Assembly: GCA_003554375.1 (NCBI GenBank)
Contig: PWGF01000065.1
Coordinates: forward strand, 1 to 17,456
Length of the DNA: 17,456 nucleotides
Direction of reading: 5' to 3'
Source of the DNA: Spirochaetaceae bacterium
Lineage (GTDB): Bacteria; Spirochaetota; Spirochaetia; DSM-27196; SKKC01
Every line of letters starts with the position of its first letter. The stretch's first letter is position 1. Of this stretch, positions 6,020-13,488 are shown one piece after another. The notes below the pieces were generated by a model. The model did not search any database, was not told the DNA's origin, and worked only from the letters and a program-made list of their open reading frames with translations. The position numbers and the translations under genes were made by a program.

Positions 6020-8119
6020 ATGAGCGATGCGAGGCAGAGCGACGAAAGGGTAGCATCCGCGGACGTTGCGCAGGAGATCGAACGACTGCGAGCTGAAATC
6101 CGACGGCACGAGTACGCCTACTTCGTAGAGGGACAGCCACTCATCTCGGACCAAGAGTTCGACGCGCTCTTCGAGCGGTTGAAGTCGCTTGAGGCGCAAT
6201 ACCCCGAGCTCGTTAGCTCCGATTCTCCCACCCACCGGGTGGGAAGCGATCTGAGCGCCGAGTTCCCGGAGGTGGAGCACACCGTTCCGGTTCTCTCACT
6301 CGACAAGGCGTATAGCTTTCAGGAGCTTGTGGCTTTCATAACGCGCACGTCGCGCGAGGCGGATAAGCCACCGCTCTACGTCGCAGAAGAGAAGCTTGAC
6401 GGGGTGAGTATCGTGCTCTACTACCGCGAGGGGCGCCTGGAGCGCGCGGTCACACGCGGAAACGGCTACGTGGGGAACGATGTGACCGCCAATGTGCGAA
6501 CGATCCGCACCGTCCCCTTGCGGCTGGAGCGTCCGCACACCGTAGCGGTGCGCGGTGAGATCGTGCTGCCCAAAGACCGCTTCAACGAGCTCAACCGGCG
6601 CTTTGGAAACGCGTATGCCAACCCCCGAAACCTTGCCGCGGGCACGCTGCGTAGGGTTAAATCGCGCGAGGTAGCCCAGGTGCCTCTGGAGATGTTCGCC
6701 TACGAGGGGTATTTCGAGCAAAGCCCCTATCCCAGTCATACTCGGACCCTCGCGGAGCTCCGTACGTGCGGATTCCGGCTGAATCCTCGACTGGGGGTCT
6801 TCTCCGACGATGGCGGCGTATCCGAAGAGGTCGAGCGTATGTTGCCGAATGCGGTGACCGGCGGGCGCGCGGAGATGGAGCGCTTCGTGGAGGAGGTGAC
6901 ACGCGAACGGGATCGGCTGCCTCACGAGATCGACGGGATCGTGGTGAAGATCGACGATCTCGGTCTGCGCGAAGCGCTCGGCTACACAGGGCACCATCCT
7001 CGATGGGCGATTGCGTACAAGTTCGAATCCCCCGCGGGTATCACGAAGGTCCGCTCCGTCGATGTACAGGTGGGACGGACCGGTCGCGTTACGCCTGTGG
7101 CACGGGTGGAGCCGGTCGCCATCGCCGGCACGACCGTCAGCAACGTGACGCTTCACAACCAGGACTACGTGGAGATGCTCGAGCTATCGATCGGCGATAC
7201 GGTAAGCGTGAGCCGGCGCGGAGACGTGATTCCTGCAGTGGAACGGGTCGTTGAGAAGAATGAAGCGGGACTTTCGGTCTGGCAGATGCCCGAGCACTGC
7301 CCATCGTGCCATACGAAGTTGGAGCGGCTCGGCGCGCACCACTTCTGTACGAATTACCGCTGTCCCGACCGCATGCGGCAGCAGCTGTTCTTCTTCGTCG
7401 GACGCGGACAGATGGATATCGAGCACCTCGGACCGGAGACGCTGCAGTTCCTCATAGACCGTGGCATGGTTCGAGAGATTCCCGACATCTACGAGGTGGA
7501 CTATCGATCGCTTGTACAGTACGAGGGATTCGGCGAACGCAAAGTCGGACTCCTTGCGGAATCGGTGGAAGAGAGTAAGAGTCGCCCGTTCCGCACGGTG
7601 TTGGCGAGTCTTGGGATCCCGGAGCTTGGACCGCGGATTTGCGAGCTCCTGATCGAGGCGGGGTTTCGTTCAATCGATGATCTCTTTCGCGCTGCGGACA
7701 GAGACGATGTGGCGTCGCTCGCGGCGATTCCGGGCATCGGCGAGAAAATGGCCGCTGATATTCTAGCGGAGCTCAGAAAGGACTCGCTCCGCCAGATCGT
7801 AGAGCGGCTCCGTCGCCACGAGCTTCGCTTCACGGAGGCTGAGCACGATGCGAGTGCGTCCTCGGCCACTGAAGGGCCGTTTACCGGGCAGACGTGGTGT
7901 GTCACCGGGAGCTTTGAGCACTTCAAGCCACGCTCCAAGGCTATGGAAGCGGTGCGGGCCGGCGGCGGGCGTACCGTGAATGATGTAAGCAGCGCCGTTA
8001 CGCATCTTCTGGCGGGAGCAAATGCCGGAAGCAAGCTCAGAAAAGCACAGCGGCTCGGTTTGAAGATTGTGAGTGAGGAAGAGTTCGTCGAGCTACTGAA
8101 GCGGGTCTCCACTGATTAG
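6020..8119 (+). CDS. ligA: NAD+-dependent DNA ligase LigA
   Basis: 699 residues, full length for the family (about 670-700). It seals nicks in duplex DNA in replication and repair, using NAD+ to form a ligase-adenylate. Domain order is complete: Ia NMN-binding region (EYAYFVEGQPLISDQEFD); adenylation domain with catalytic K125 in EKLDGVS; OB fold; Cys4 zinc finger (C427, C430, C443, C448); helix-hairpin-helix repeats (around IPELGPRI and IPGIGEKMA); and a C-terminal BRCT domain from about residue 618 (GQTWCVTGSF to EEFVELL). The ATG at 6020 is preferred; a TTG at 5993 lies in frame but inside the hairpin described upstream. Codon use matches neighbours. The stop lies inside an 18-bp tandem duplication. 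Confidence 0.98.
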   Translation: MSDARQSDERVASADVAQEIERLRAEIRRHEYAYFVEGQPLISDQEFDALFERLKSLEAQYPELVSSDSPTHRVGSDLSAEFPEVEHTVPVLSLDKAYSFQELVAFITRTSREADKPPLYVAEEKLDGVSIVLYYREGRLERAVTRGNGYVGNDVTANVRTIRTVPLRLERPHTVAVRGEIVLPKDRFNELNRRFGNAYANPRNLAAGTLRRVKSREVAQVPLEMFAYEGYFEQSPYPSHTRTLAELRTCGFRLNPRLGVFSDDGGVSEEVERMLPNAVTGGRAEMERFVEEVTRERDRLPHEIDGIVVKIDDLGLREALGYTGHHPRWAIAYKFESPAGITKVRSVDVQVGRTGRVTPVARVEPVAIAGTTVSNVTLHNQDYVEMLELSIGDTVSVSRRGDVIPAVERVVEKNEAGLSVWQMPEHCPSCHTKLERLGAHHFCTNYRCPDRMRQQLFFFVGRGQMDIEHLGPETLQFLIDRGMVREIPDIYEVDYRSLVQYEGFGERKVGLLAESVEESKSRPFRTVLASLGIPELGPRICELLIEAGFRSIDDLFRAADRDDVASLAAIPGIGEKMAADILAELRKDSLRQIVERLRRHELRFTEAEHDASASSATEGPFTGQTWCVTGSFEHFKPRSKAMEAVRAGGGRTVNDVSSAVTHLLAGANAGSKLRKAQRLGLKIVSEEEFVELLKRVSTD

Positions 8120-8151
8120 AGCAGGGTGCCAGGTTAGAGCGGGGTGTTCGG
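8116..8151. repeat. 18-bp tandem duplication spanning the ligA stop codon
   Basis: The two adjacent copies, TTAGAGCAGGGTGCCAGG (8116-8133) and TTAGAGCGGGGTGTTCGG (8134-8151), agree at 14 of 18 positions. The ligA TAG (8117-8119) is in the first copy, and the second copy carries another TAG (8135-8137) in the same phase, because 18 is a multiple of three. Confidence 0.75.
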
Positions 8152-8217
8152 GCCGGCATCTCGTCCAGCGGTGCGTTCGGAGCTTACGAAACGGCGAGCG
8201 TGTCGAAGGGGCGCTTC

Positions 8218-8246
8218 TTTACAGCGGTTGGCTTGGCTCGTATACT
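8218..8246 (+). promoter_or_regulatory. Sigma-70-type promoter for the PilZ gene
   Basis: TTTACA (8218-8223), a 17-bp spacer, and TATACT (8241-8246) make a good match to the housekeeping consensus in otherwise GC-rich DNA. Initiation would fall near 8252-8254 and give a leader of about 170 nt before the PilZ ATG. It makes the PilZ gene transcriptionally independent of ligA. Identified by eye only. Confidence 0.6.
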
Positions 8247-8422
8247 TGCGGGGATTCAGGAATCCGCGGCTGTTACCGAAGTATGTAGTAGTGTTATCGG
8301 CAATCGGAAGTGAATTACAAAGAGGCGGAGGCAAGAAAGGCGGACGGGATGAGCGTGGAACCCTGGTGCACTTCACCATCTTTTGGGCGCGCGACGGTGC
8401 GTCACTATATAGGTAGCTTGGT
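8247..8422 (+). promoter_or_regulatory. About 170-nt leader of the PilZ gene with small ORF and hairpins
   Basis: The transcript would begin with an imperfect stem (GGATT/AATCC around 8252-8266). It then carries a possible 30-codon ORF (ATG 8349 to TAG 8441, beginning MSVEPWC) preceded by purine-rich GGCGGACGGG and overlapping the PilZ start by 19 bp. Inside the small ORF, TGGTG/CACCA (8364-8378) is followed by TCTTTT, a weak terminator-like element. GACG/CGTC follows near 8393-8403. The PilZ ATG itself has only weak ribosome purines (AGGT), which fits translational coupling to an upstream ORF. No known riboswitch was recognised. Confidence 0.35.
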
Positions 8423-9511
8423 ATGTGGACTGCTCTTGTAGCTATCCTGGTGCTTGCTGCTCTCTTTGCCCTCTTCATACAACGGAGCGGAGGTTTTCGC
8501 TTTCCCTGGTTGCAGTTCTACGTTCGCGGGAAAGAGAGCGGGTTTCGGATCCGGGAGCTCAACCTGCTGCGAAAGGTTGCCGTTGAGAACAGATTGCGCA
8601 ATCCCACGTCGCTATTCTGGTCGGAGAAGACGCTCGACCGCTGCATACGGGGGACAATTATACGCTTTCGGAGTGAGGACCGCGAAGAGGATCGTGATGC
8701 CGTCCACTTCCTGAATAAGCTCTTTGATTTCCGTAAGGATGTGGAGTTCAGGCAGCCCAAGTATCGTCTTGGCTTGCGGTCGACGCGGAGTCTTGAGCAG
8801 GGGCAAGTGCTCAAGATTACGCTTCCGCAGACCAAAGCCGTCTACACGTCCACGGTAGTGGAGAACATGCGGCGGTATTTGGCCATCTCGTATCCGAAAG
8901 GTCCGACCCTACCGTATGGCTTCAGCTGGCAAGGGCAGAGAATACAGGTATACTTCTGGCGCCCTGAGGATGCCGGATACTACTTCGAGGCCAAGGTAAT
9001 CGGTGACTATCTGGAACGACGTTTCCCGATCCTCCATATCGCTCACGGCGACAAGCTTGTTCGAGCGCAGAAACGGAACTCGGTTCGGGCGACTCTGGAT
9101 GGTCCGGCTATCCTGAAACCGCTTCGAACCATCGACGAGGGATCGGAGGTAGCTGATCGGTCGGGCGGCTACCGCTGCCGGATGGTGGATATCTCGGAAG
9201 ACGGCGCCGCGGTGCTTGTCGGCGGAAAGGCTAAGCCGGGACTTCCCGTTAAGGTGATCACGACGGTGAACGACCAGGATGTGGTGCTCTCCGGCACCGT
9301 CAAGGGTGTGAGCTATCGTCAGAAGAAGAACGTAAGCGTGCTCCATATCCAAGCCAAACCACCTAGCCCGCAGATGAAGAATATCATCCTTACGTACGTG
9401 TACGGCATTCTGCGGGAAGGGGAGACCAAACTGCACTCTTCATCGGCGGAAAGAGGTGGCGGCGGAGGTAACCGTCCCGGCTATCCCACTGCCCAAGAGG
9501 CCGGTCGCTAG
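8423..9511 (+). CDS. Membrane-anchored PilZ-domain c-di-GMP receptor
   Basis: 362 residues. Residues 3-19 form a hydrophobic helix (TALVAILVLAALFALFI), suggesting an inner-membrane anchor with a cytoplasmic body. Residues ~85-210 look like a YcgR/PlzA-type N-terminal beta-barrel region. The PilZ domain follows with both c-di-GMP ligands in place: RxxxR as R218NSVR222 and DxSxxG as D256ISEDG261. The tail (~340-362) is Gly/Ser-rich and probably disordered. PilZ proteins change partner binding when c-di-GMP rises, commonly affecting flagella, attachment or polysaccharide export. No partner is identifiable here, as comEC and ligA are not usual partners. A good promoter lies 177 bp upstream. Family call is strong; biological output unknown. 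Confidence 0.93.
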   Translation: MWTALVAILVLAALFALFIQRSGGFRFPWLQFYVRGKESGFRIRELNLLRKVAVENRLRNPTSLFWSEKTLDRCIRGTIIRFRSEDREEDRDAVHFLNKLFDFRKDVEFRQPKYRLGLRSTRSLEQGQVLKITLPQTKAVYTSTVVENMRRYLAISYPKGPTLPYGFSWQGQRIQVYFWRPEDAGYYFEAKVIGDYLERRFPILHIAHGDKLVRAQKRNSVRATLDGPAILKPLRTIDEGSEVADRSGGYRCRMVDISEDGAAVLVGGKAKPGLPVKVITTVNDQDVVLSGTVKGVSYRQKKNVSVLHIQAKPPSPQMKNIILTYVYGILREGETKLHSSSAERGGGGGNRPGYPTAQEAGR

Positions 9512-9523
9512 CTTCCCTCTTGG
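9493..9523 (+). terminator. Possible terminator or attenuator hairpin at the PilZ gene end
   Basis: CCAAGAGG (9493-9500) and CCTCTTGG (9516-9523) form a perfect 8-bp stem around a 15-nt loop that includes the PilZ stop codon. GGCC-rich sequence and GTTTATT follow at 9522-9540. The T content is poor, so termination would be partial at best and comEC, 87 bp downstream, may still be co-transcribed. Confidence 0.3.
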
Positions 9524-9598
9524 CCGCCGGCCCGTTTATTCGCCAAACCTTCGCCAATATCCAAGGATTCGTGCACGCCCTCCGGTTCTAGAGGGTGC

Positions 9599-11407
9599 AT
9601 GGAACAACTCTTATCACGGAAAGCGACCGTTACGGGAAGTACTGGTCGAGCTCGAGACCGGCTTCTCGCTCTCATTTGGCATCCCCCGGCTCTCGCGGCC
9701 GCTACTGCGCTGTTGGCGCGCGGCAGCGGGATCGCGCCGGCAACCGCAATCGCGATCGCATGCGCTGCGGTCGCAATCGTTCTGGACCACCTCCGGCGCT
9801 GTCCGGTACGGCCCTGCGTGTGTTGCGGTGACTCGAGTGGCCGTTGCTGCGTCCGAGGCCGGCGTGTCGGGAACCCCGGCGTGCACGATCCCGGGCGCCG
9901 CCGGCATCTTCGGAGGCCCGGCGCCTGTGAAACGATCGGCGGCTCCGGCGAAGCGACAACCGGCGCCAATGAAGCGATCGCCGGGGCCCGCGAAGCGGGA
10001 GCGGGCGCCAGTAAAGCGACCGCGTGCCCCCGCGTAGTCGCCGCGACGGCGGCAGGGGCACTCGTCTCGTTGAGCTTTGGATTCGTACTGGGCGCAAGCT
10101 CTGGGGTGGCGTCCGGCACAGCCGGACCGGAACGACTCGATTGCGGGTTTGCCACGGAGGAACCGGTGGAGTGGGTTCGCGGACGCGTTGCGGATGAGCC
10201 GACCCGTCTCCGGGGAGATCGGATCGTCTTTGACATCGAAGTGAACCAATACCGGAGCCGGAGCGGGACCGTGTTCCACCCGGAGGCCGGAGCGGGCTCC
10301 CGGTGGTTGGGTGCCGGACCGACCGCGACGGTTTTTGCGGAGACCGAGCGTGTCGTTGTGCCGGGGATGCAGCTCGAGCTTGACGGATCTCCACGGACCG
10401 CAGCCGACGGTGGACATGTGCTCTCTGTCGACGACGGGGCAATTCGCGTTCCGGGGCTGACTCTTCGCGCGCGTGCGCGTGCTTGGTTTCGGACGGTGAT
10501 TGGGGCGCGTTACGGGGGTGATGACCGGGGTCTTTCCTTCGCGCTCCTCGCGGGGGACCGAGGCCTGTTGCCGCCGATGACTGTCGAGCGCTTCCGCCGC
10601 GCCGGAGCGATGCACGTGCTTGCTCTCAGCGGCATGCACGTGGGGGTGATTGCCGCGCTCGCCATTTTGCTTGCTCGACGGATCGTTGGAAGAGCTGTGG
10701 CCCGGCCCGTAGCTGCCCTTGTCCTCGTCGGGTATGTTCTCGTCGTGGGCGTGCGGGCGTCGCTGCTCCGGTCGGTCGTGATGTTCGTGGTGGCGCTGGC
10801 GTTTCGCCGTTTGGGAAGACGAGTGAGTCTCATCGACGTGCTGGGCCTAACGCTCTGTCTGCACCTGGTTCTGGCGCCTGCCGACGCCGGGCAGCTCGGC
10901 TTTGCCCTTTCTTACGCAGCGGTTGCAGGGATCGCGCTCGCCGTGCCGCTTCTTGCGCCGATTGCTTCGTACCGGCTTCCGCGTGTGCTTGCTCTGGCGG
11001 TGTCTGCCTCCTTCGGGGCACAGGCCGGCACGGCGCTGCCGGCATGGCGCGCATTCGGCGAATTGAGACCGATTGGAGCCATCGTGAGTCTGGGAGCCGG
11101 ACCGGCGGCGACGCTGTACCTGGCCGTGGCGCTCATCGGGCTGCCTCTCGGTGATGTTCCTCTGTTGGGGAGCGTGGTGGACCGCGTTCTCGCGTTGTTG
11201 CGCGGGGCGCTCTACGGTATGGTATCGCTTGGTGGACAGTTTCCGATGGCTACCGGCCGGGCGGCCGTTATCTTCGTGGCAGCGGCGCCTGCTCTAGCTC
11301 CGGCGGTCTTAGGTATGTTTTTGCTGGTAAGAAGCATCCACCGGAGAAGGACGTCGACAGGACATAGACGTCGTCTCGGGAGGGGCGATGAGAGAGATTC
11401 CCCATAA
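9599..11407 (+). CDS. comEC: ComEC/Rec2-family DNA uptake channel, short form lacking the metallo-beta-lactamase domain
   Basis: 602 residues from the ATG at 9599, with GAGGG close upstream. N-terminal hydrophobic segments lie at ~22-62 and ~145-172. An OB-like region follows (~185-300, VRGRVADEPTRLRGDRIVFDIEV). The multi-helix Competence domain (~305-585) carries the hallmark FALLAGDRGLLPP and HVLALSGMHVGVIAAL. ComEC transports single-stranded DNA across the inner membrane during transformation. The C-terminal nuclease-like metallo-beta-lactamase domain of classical ComEC is absent; the protein ends after the helices and a basic tail, as in other short forms. Residues ~67-145, between the first helices, are a Cys/Arg-rich stretch followed by heptad repeats from a 21-bp minisatellite, which is atypical and may reflect an insertion or compensating frameshifts. 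It overlaps rsmA by 20 bp. Other com genes are not in view. Confidence 0.88.
   Translation: MEQLLSRKATVTGSTGRARDRLLALIWHPPALAAATALLARGSGIAPATAIAIACAAVAIVLDHLRRCPVRPCVCCGDSSGRCCVRGRRVGNPGVHDPGRRRHLRRPGACETIGGSGEATTGANEAIAGAREAGAGASKATACPRVVAATAAGALVSLSFGFVLGASSGVASGTAGPERLDCGFATEEPVEWVRGRVADEPTRLRGDRIVFDIEVNQYRSRSGTVFHPEAGAGSRWLGAGPTATVFAETERVVVPGMQLELDGSPRTAADGGHVLSVDDGAIRVPGLTLRARARAWFRTVIGARYGGDDRGLSFALLAGDRGLLPPMTVERFRRAGAMHVLALSGMHVGVIAALAILLARRIVGRAVARPVAALVLVGYVLVVGVRASLLRSVVMFVVALAFRRLGRRVSLIDVLGLTLCLHLVLAPADAGQLGFALSYAAVAGIALAVPLLAPIASYRLPRVLALAVSASFGAQAGTALPAWRAFGELRPIGAIVSLGAGPAATLYLAVALIGLPLGDVPLLGSVVDRVLALLRGALYGMVSLGGQFPMATGRAAVIFVAAAPALAPAVLGMFLLVRSIHRRRTSTGHRRRLGRGDERDSP
9919..10034 (+). 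repeat. 21-bp minisatellite in the comEC N-terminal region
   Basis: Five contiguous degenerate units start at 9919, 9940, 9961, 9982 and 10003, with a partial sixth at 10024-10034. The core is CGGCGCCnnnGAAGCGAnn. In the comEC frame it codes heptads of the type (G/N/R)EAxxGA. In the +1 frame, which stays open until 10037, it codes APVKR-type basic heptads. Confidence 0.85.
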
Positions 11408-12323
11408 CCTGGATAACTCGCCTCAAGCGATATCTTCGTTGCTACGCGATCGCGGTCTCAGCCTGAAAAAACGGTGGGGGCAGAACTTCTTGGTTGAGCC
11501 GGCTGCTCGGCAACGCCTCGTCCGGATGATCGGGGCTCGGTCGAGCGAGCACGTTTGGGAGGTCGGTCCCGGCTTGGGGGCGTTGACTGCCGGCCTCTTG
11601 GAGACCGGGGCATCGGTGACGGTCTTTGAGATCGATCACGGGCTGATCGAGTTTCTGCGGGAGCGGTTTGAGGGCTACTCCCGCCTTACGGTGGTGCCCG
11701 GCGATGTGCTGCGTACGTTGCATGGAGCTAAGCAAGAGAGGGGGGCCCCCGACTGTATCGCCGGCAATCTGCCCTATCGCAATGCTGCTTCCATTGTCGG
11801 CGCGGCGATCGAGCGGGAGGTGCTTCCGAGTCGGATGGTATTCACGGTTCAGAAGGAGGTAGCGGAGCGTATGCGCGCGCTGCCCGGCGAGCCTGAGTAC
11901 GGACCTCTGGCGGTGCTGCTGCGATCTGCGTATCAGCTTACCGAGACGAACTCGCTATCGTCGCGTTCCTTTTTCCCTCCACCTCGCGTCGATTCGATGG
12001 CGCTGCGACTGGAACGATTAGAGGAGGCGGACCCACTCGTGGGCCGCTCGGCGCGAGTTCTCCGGGCGCTGTTTCGAAGGCCGCGCAAGACACTCTGGAA
12101 CAACCTCCGGAAGCTTGTAGTCGAGGAGCTTGCCGGGGAACACAGGGCACGCGATGGGGGCGGGGAGACGCCGGCTGCCGACGGCCGGAGTGTCGGCGAT
12201 ATAGAGGCGCTGTGCCGGTCTTTGGCCGTTGATCCCGGGGCTCGCCCGGCTGAGGTTTCCGAGCCCGCACTCCGCGCTTTGGCACGGCGCTTGGCTGCTT
12301 CACCCGATGACAGGCAACGGTAG
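11388..12323 (+). CDS. rsmA: 16S rRNA (adenine(1518)-N(6)/adenine(1519)-N(6))-dimethyltransferase RsmA (KsgA)
   Basis: 311 residues, ATG preceded by GGGAGGGG at good spacing. The enzyme dimethylates two adjacent adenines in the 3'-terminal hairpin of 16S rRNA late in 30S assembly, using S-adenosylmethionine. Motifs: KKRWGQNFL (27-35), SAM motif I EVGPGLGALT (58-67), acidic loop VFEID (79-83), catalytic NLPY (127-130), and the C-terminal FFPPPRVDS and RRPRKTLWNNLRK stretches typical of KsgA/Dim1. It is somewhat longer than the usual ~270 residues because of a Gly/Glu/Ala-rich insertion around 250-270 in the C-terminal domain. The start lies within the end of comEC, so translation may be coupled. 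Confidence 0.97.
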   Translation: MREIPHNLDNSPQAISSLLRDRGLSLKKRWGQNFLVEPAARQRLVRMIGARSSEHVWEVGPGLGALTAGLLETGASVTVFEIDHGLIEFLRERFEGYSRLTVVPGDVLRTLHGAKQERGAPDCIAGNLPYRNAASIVGAAIEREVLPSRMVFTVQKEVAERMRALPGEPEYGPLAVLLRSAYQLTETNSLSSRSFFPPPRVDSMALRLERLEEADPLVGRSARVLRALFRRPRKTLWNNLRKLVVEELAGEHRARDGGGETPAADGRSVGDIEALCRSLAVDPGARPAEVSEPALRALARRLAASPDDRQR

Positions 12324-12540
12324 GAAACCGCCGCGGGGAGCGGCTCTAAGCCGGAGCCCGCAGCCCCCATAGGCCTCTGATGTGGTCTGCAGAGCCGGCC
12401 TGATGTAGTCCGTGGCCCTCATGTGGCTGATGTGGTCGGCAGAGCCGGCTTGATGTCGCCCGGATGCCCCTATGGGCGGGGTGTAGCCTGCAGAGCTGGG
12501 CCACGCGCTCGGCTTCCGGATGCGAGCGGCTCCGGATTGG
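12324..12540. repeat. Convergent intergenic region with ~50-bp degenerate direct repeats and inverted repeats
   Basis: 217 bp between rsmA and dapA without a gene. The two best copies (12377-12406 and 12427-12456) match at 28 of 30 positions around TGATGTGG-TC-GCAGAGCCGG. A third, degenerate copy (TGTAGCCTGCAGAGCTGG) begins at 12482. The period is 50-51 bp. An 8-bp inverted pair, CCCATAGG (12366-12373) and CCTATGGG (12469-12476), flanks two copies. A 6-bp stem CGCTCG/CGAGCG lies at 12506-12528, downstream of dapA. No T-tract follows any stem, so a classic terminator is not visible although two convergent transcripts end here. Confidence 0.7.
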
Positions 12541-13422
12541 TTATTTCAGCGGCAGCTGGAGATCGGTCATGATCTCGTCCAGACGGCGCTTCTGGTCTTC
12601 GGCAAGCTCGACGAGCGGCAGCCGGTAGATCTCCTCGATCATCCCGAGCCGCGCCATGGCGTACTTGATCGGAATAGGATTTGTGTCGAGGAATAGCCCT
12701 TGGAAGAAAGGCAGCAGGCGGTAGTGCTCGTTCCGAGCCGCGACGGTGTCGCCGGTCAGGGCCGCGGAGACCATTCGCTTCATCTCACGCGGAAGAGCGT
12801 TGCTTGCCACCGATATAACCCCGGTTCCGCCGGCTGTCACCGTTGGGAAGGCGAAGTTGTCGTCACCGGCGAGGACGTCGAAGCTATCCGGTTTCCTACA
12901 AATGAGGTCCATGATCTGAGCGATACTCCCGCTTGCTTCCTTGACGGCGGCGATACCCGGATGGACCGCCAGTCGGAGCATCGTATCGTTCTCAATGTTC
13001 CGTCCGGTTCGTCCCGGAATGTTGTACACGATTACTGGGAGTTCCGCCGCTTCGGCGATCTCGATGAAGTGGCGATAGAGCCCTTCCTGGTTCGGCTTGT
13101 TGTAGTAGGGCGTGACCTGGAGCGTGGCGGTAGCGCCTACGTCCTTGGCTCGCAATGTCATGTCCACGGCCTCAGCCGTGCTGTTGGAGCCGGTTCCGGC
13201 TATTACCGGGACGCGGTCCGCGGCCTGCTTCGCTACGATCTCCACAATTCGAATGTTCTCGTCGTGCGTCACGGTGGGGCTCTCTCCGGTGGTTCCTACC
13301 GGCACGAGCCCGTCGATGCCCGCGTCGATCTGCGCGTCCACCAGAGCCCGCATACGTCCATCGTCTATTCGGCCATCCGAGGAAAAGGGGGTAACCAGGG
13401 CGGTGTATACTCCGGAAAACAT
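12541..13422 (-). CDS. dapA: 4-hydroxy-tetrahydrodipicolinate synthase
   Basis: 293 residues, typical length. It condenses pyruvate with aspartate-semialdehyde, the committed step to diaminopimelate and lysine, in the cytoplasm. All key residues are present and fall at the same numbers as in the E. coli enzyme: T44 and T45 (VGTTGES), Y133 (VYNIPGR), R138, and the Schiff-base lysine K161 (AAVKEASGS). The start is supported by AAGGAG upstream with suitable spacing. It is the last gene of a pta-dapB-dapA run, 66 bp after dapB, with a 7-bp hairpin in the gap. Diaminopimelate synthesis would fit a peptidoglycan using meso-Dpm or simply lysine supply; some spirochaetes use ornithine in the wall instead, so the end use is open. 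Confidence 0.98.
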   Translation of the reverse strand: MFSGVYTALVTPFSSDGRIDDGRMRALVDAQIDAGIDGLVPVGTTGESPTVTHDENIRIVEIVAKQAADRVPVIAGTGSNSTAEAVDMTLRAKDVGATATLQVTPYYNKPNQEGLYRHFIEIAEAAELPVIVYNIPGRTGRNIENDTMLRLAVHPGIAAVKEASGSIAQIMDLICRKPDSFDVLAGDDNFAFPTVTAGGTGVISVASNALPREMKRMVSAALTGDTVAARNEHYRLLPFFQGLFLDTNPIPIKYAMARLGMIEEIYRLPLVELAEDQKRRLDEIMTDLQLPLK

Positions 13423-13449
13423 CGTTGCTCCTTGTACACGGTCGACGAA

Positions 13450-13468
13450 CCGGCTGAGCTGCAGCCGG
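13450..13468. promoter_or_regulatory. Intercistronic hairpin between dapB and dapA
   Basis: CCGGCTG (13450-13456) and CAGCCGG (13462-13468) form a perfect 7-bp stem with a 5-nt loop. No T-tract follows on either strand. It may mark an RNA processing or attenuation point and set the dapA to dapB ratio. Confidence 0.4.
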
Positions 13469-13488
13469 AAGAGCGAGGTACTCCCCGG

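Noticed and set aside
5308..6021. Minus-strand frame with a striking FRLFRLYRLYR repeat
   Set aside because: It is the antisense reading of the Pro/Glu-coding 9-bp repeats of the SPOR gene, with no start signal or family match.
8247..8422. c-di-GMP riboswitch upstream of the PilZ gene
   Set aside because: Attractive by function, but the conserved GEMM core and tetraloop-receptor elements could not be found.
9456..10037. Plus-strand frame ending in APVKR-type basic heptads, resembling histone H1/AlgP-like tails
   Set aside because: It begins inside the PilZ gene without a ribosome site and overlaps comEC; kept only as the alternative frame in the comEC finding.
9614..10639. 341-codon minus-strand frame opposite comEC
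   Set aside because: Antisense shadow in GC-rich DNA; composition is Arg/Ser/Pro-rich without motifs.
12377..12500. CRISPR-like array
   Set aside because: Only two good copies and one degenerate copy, spacers of about 20 bp with partial similarity, and no cas genes nearby; a degenerate tandem repeat fits better.
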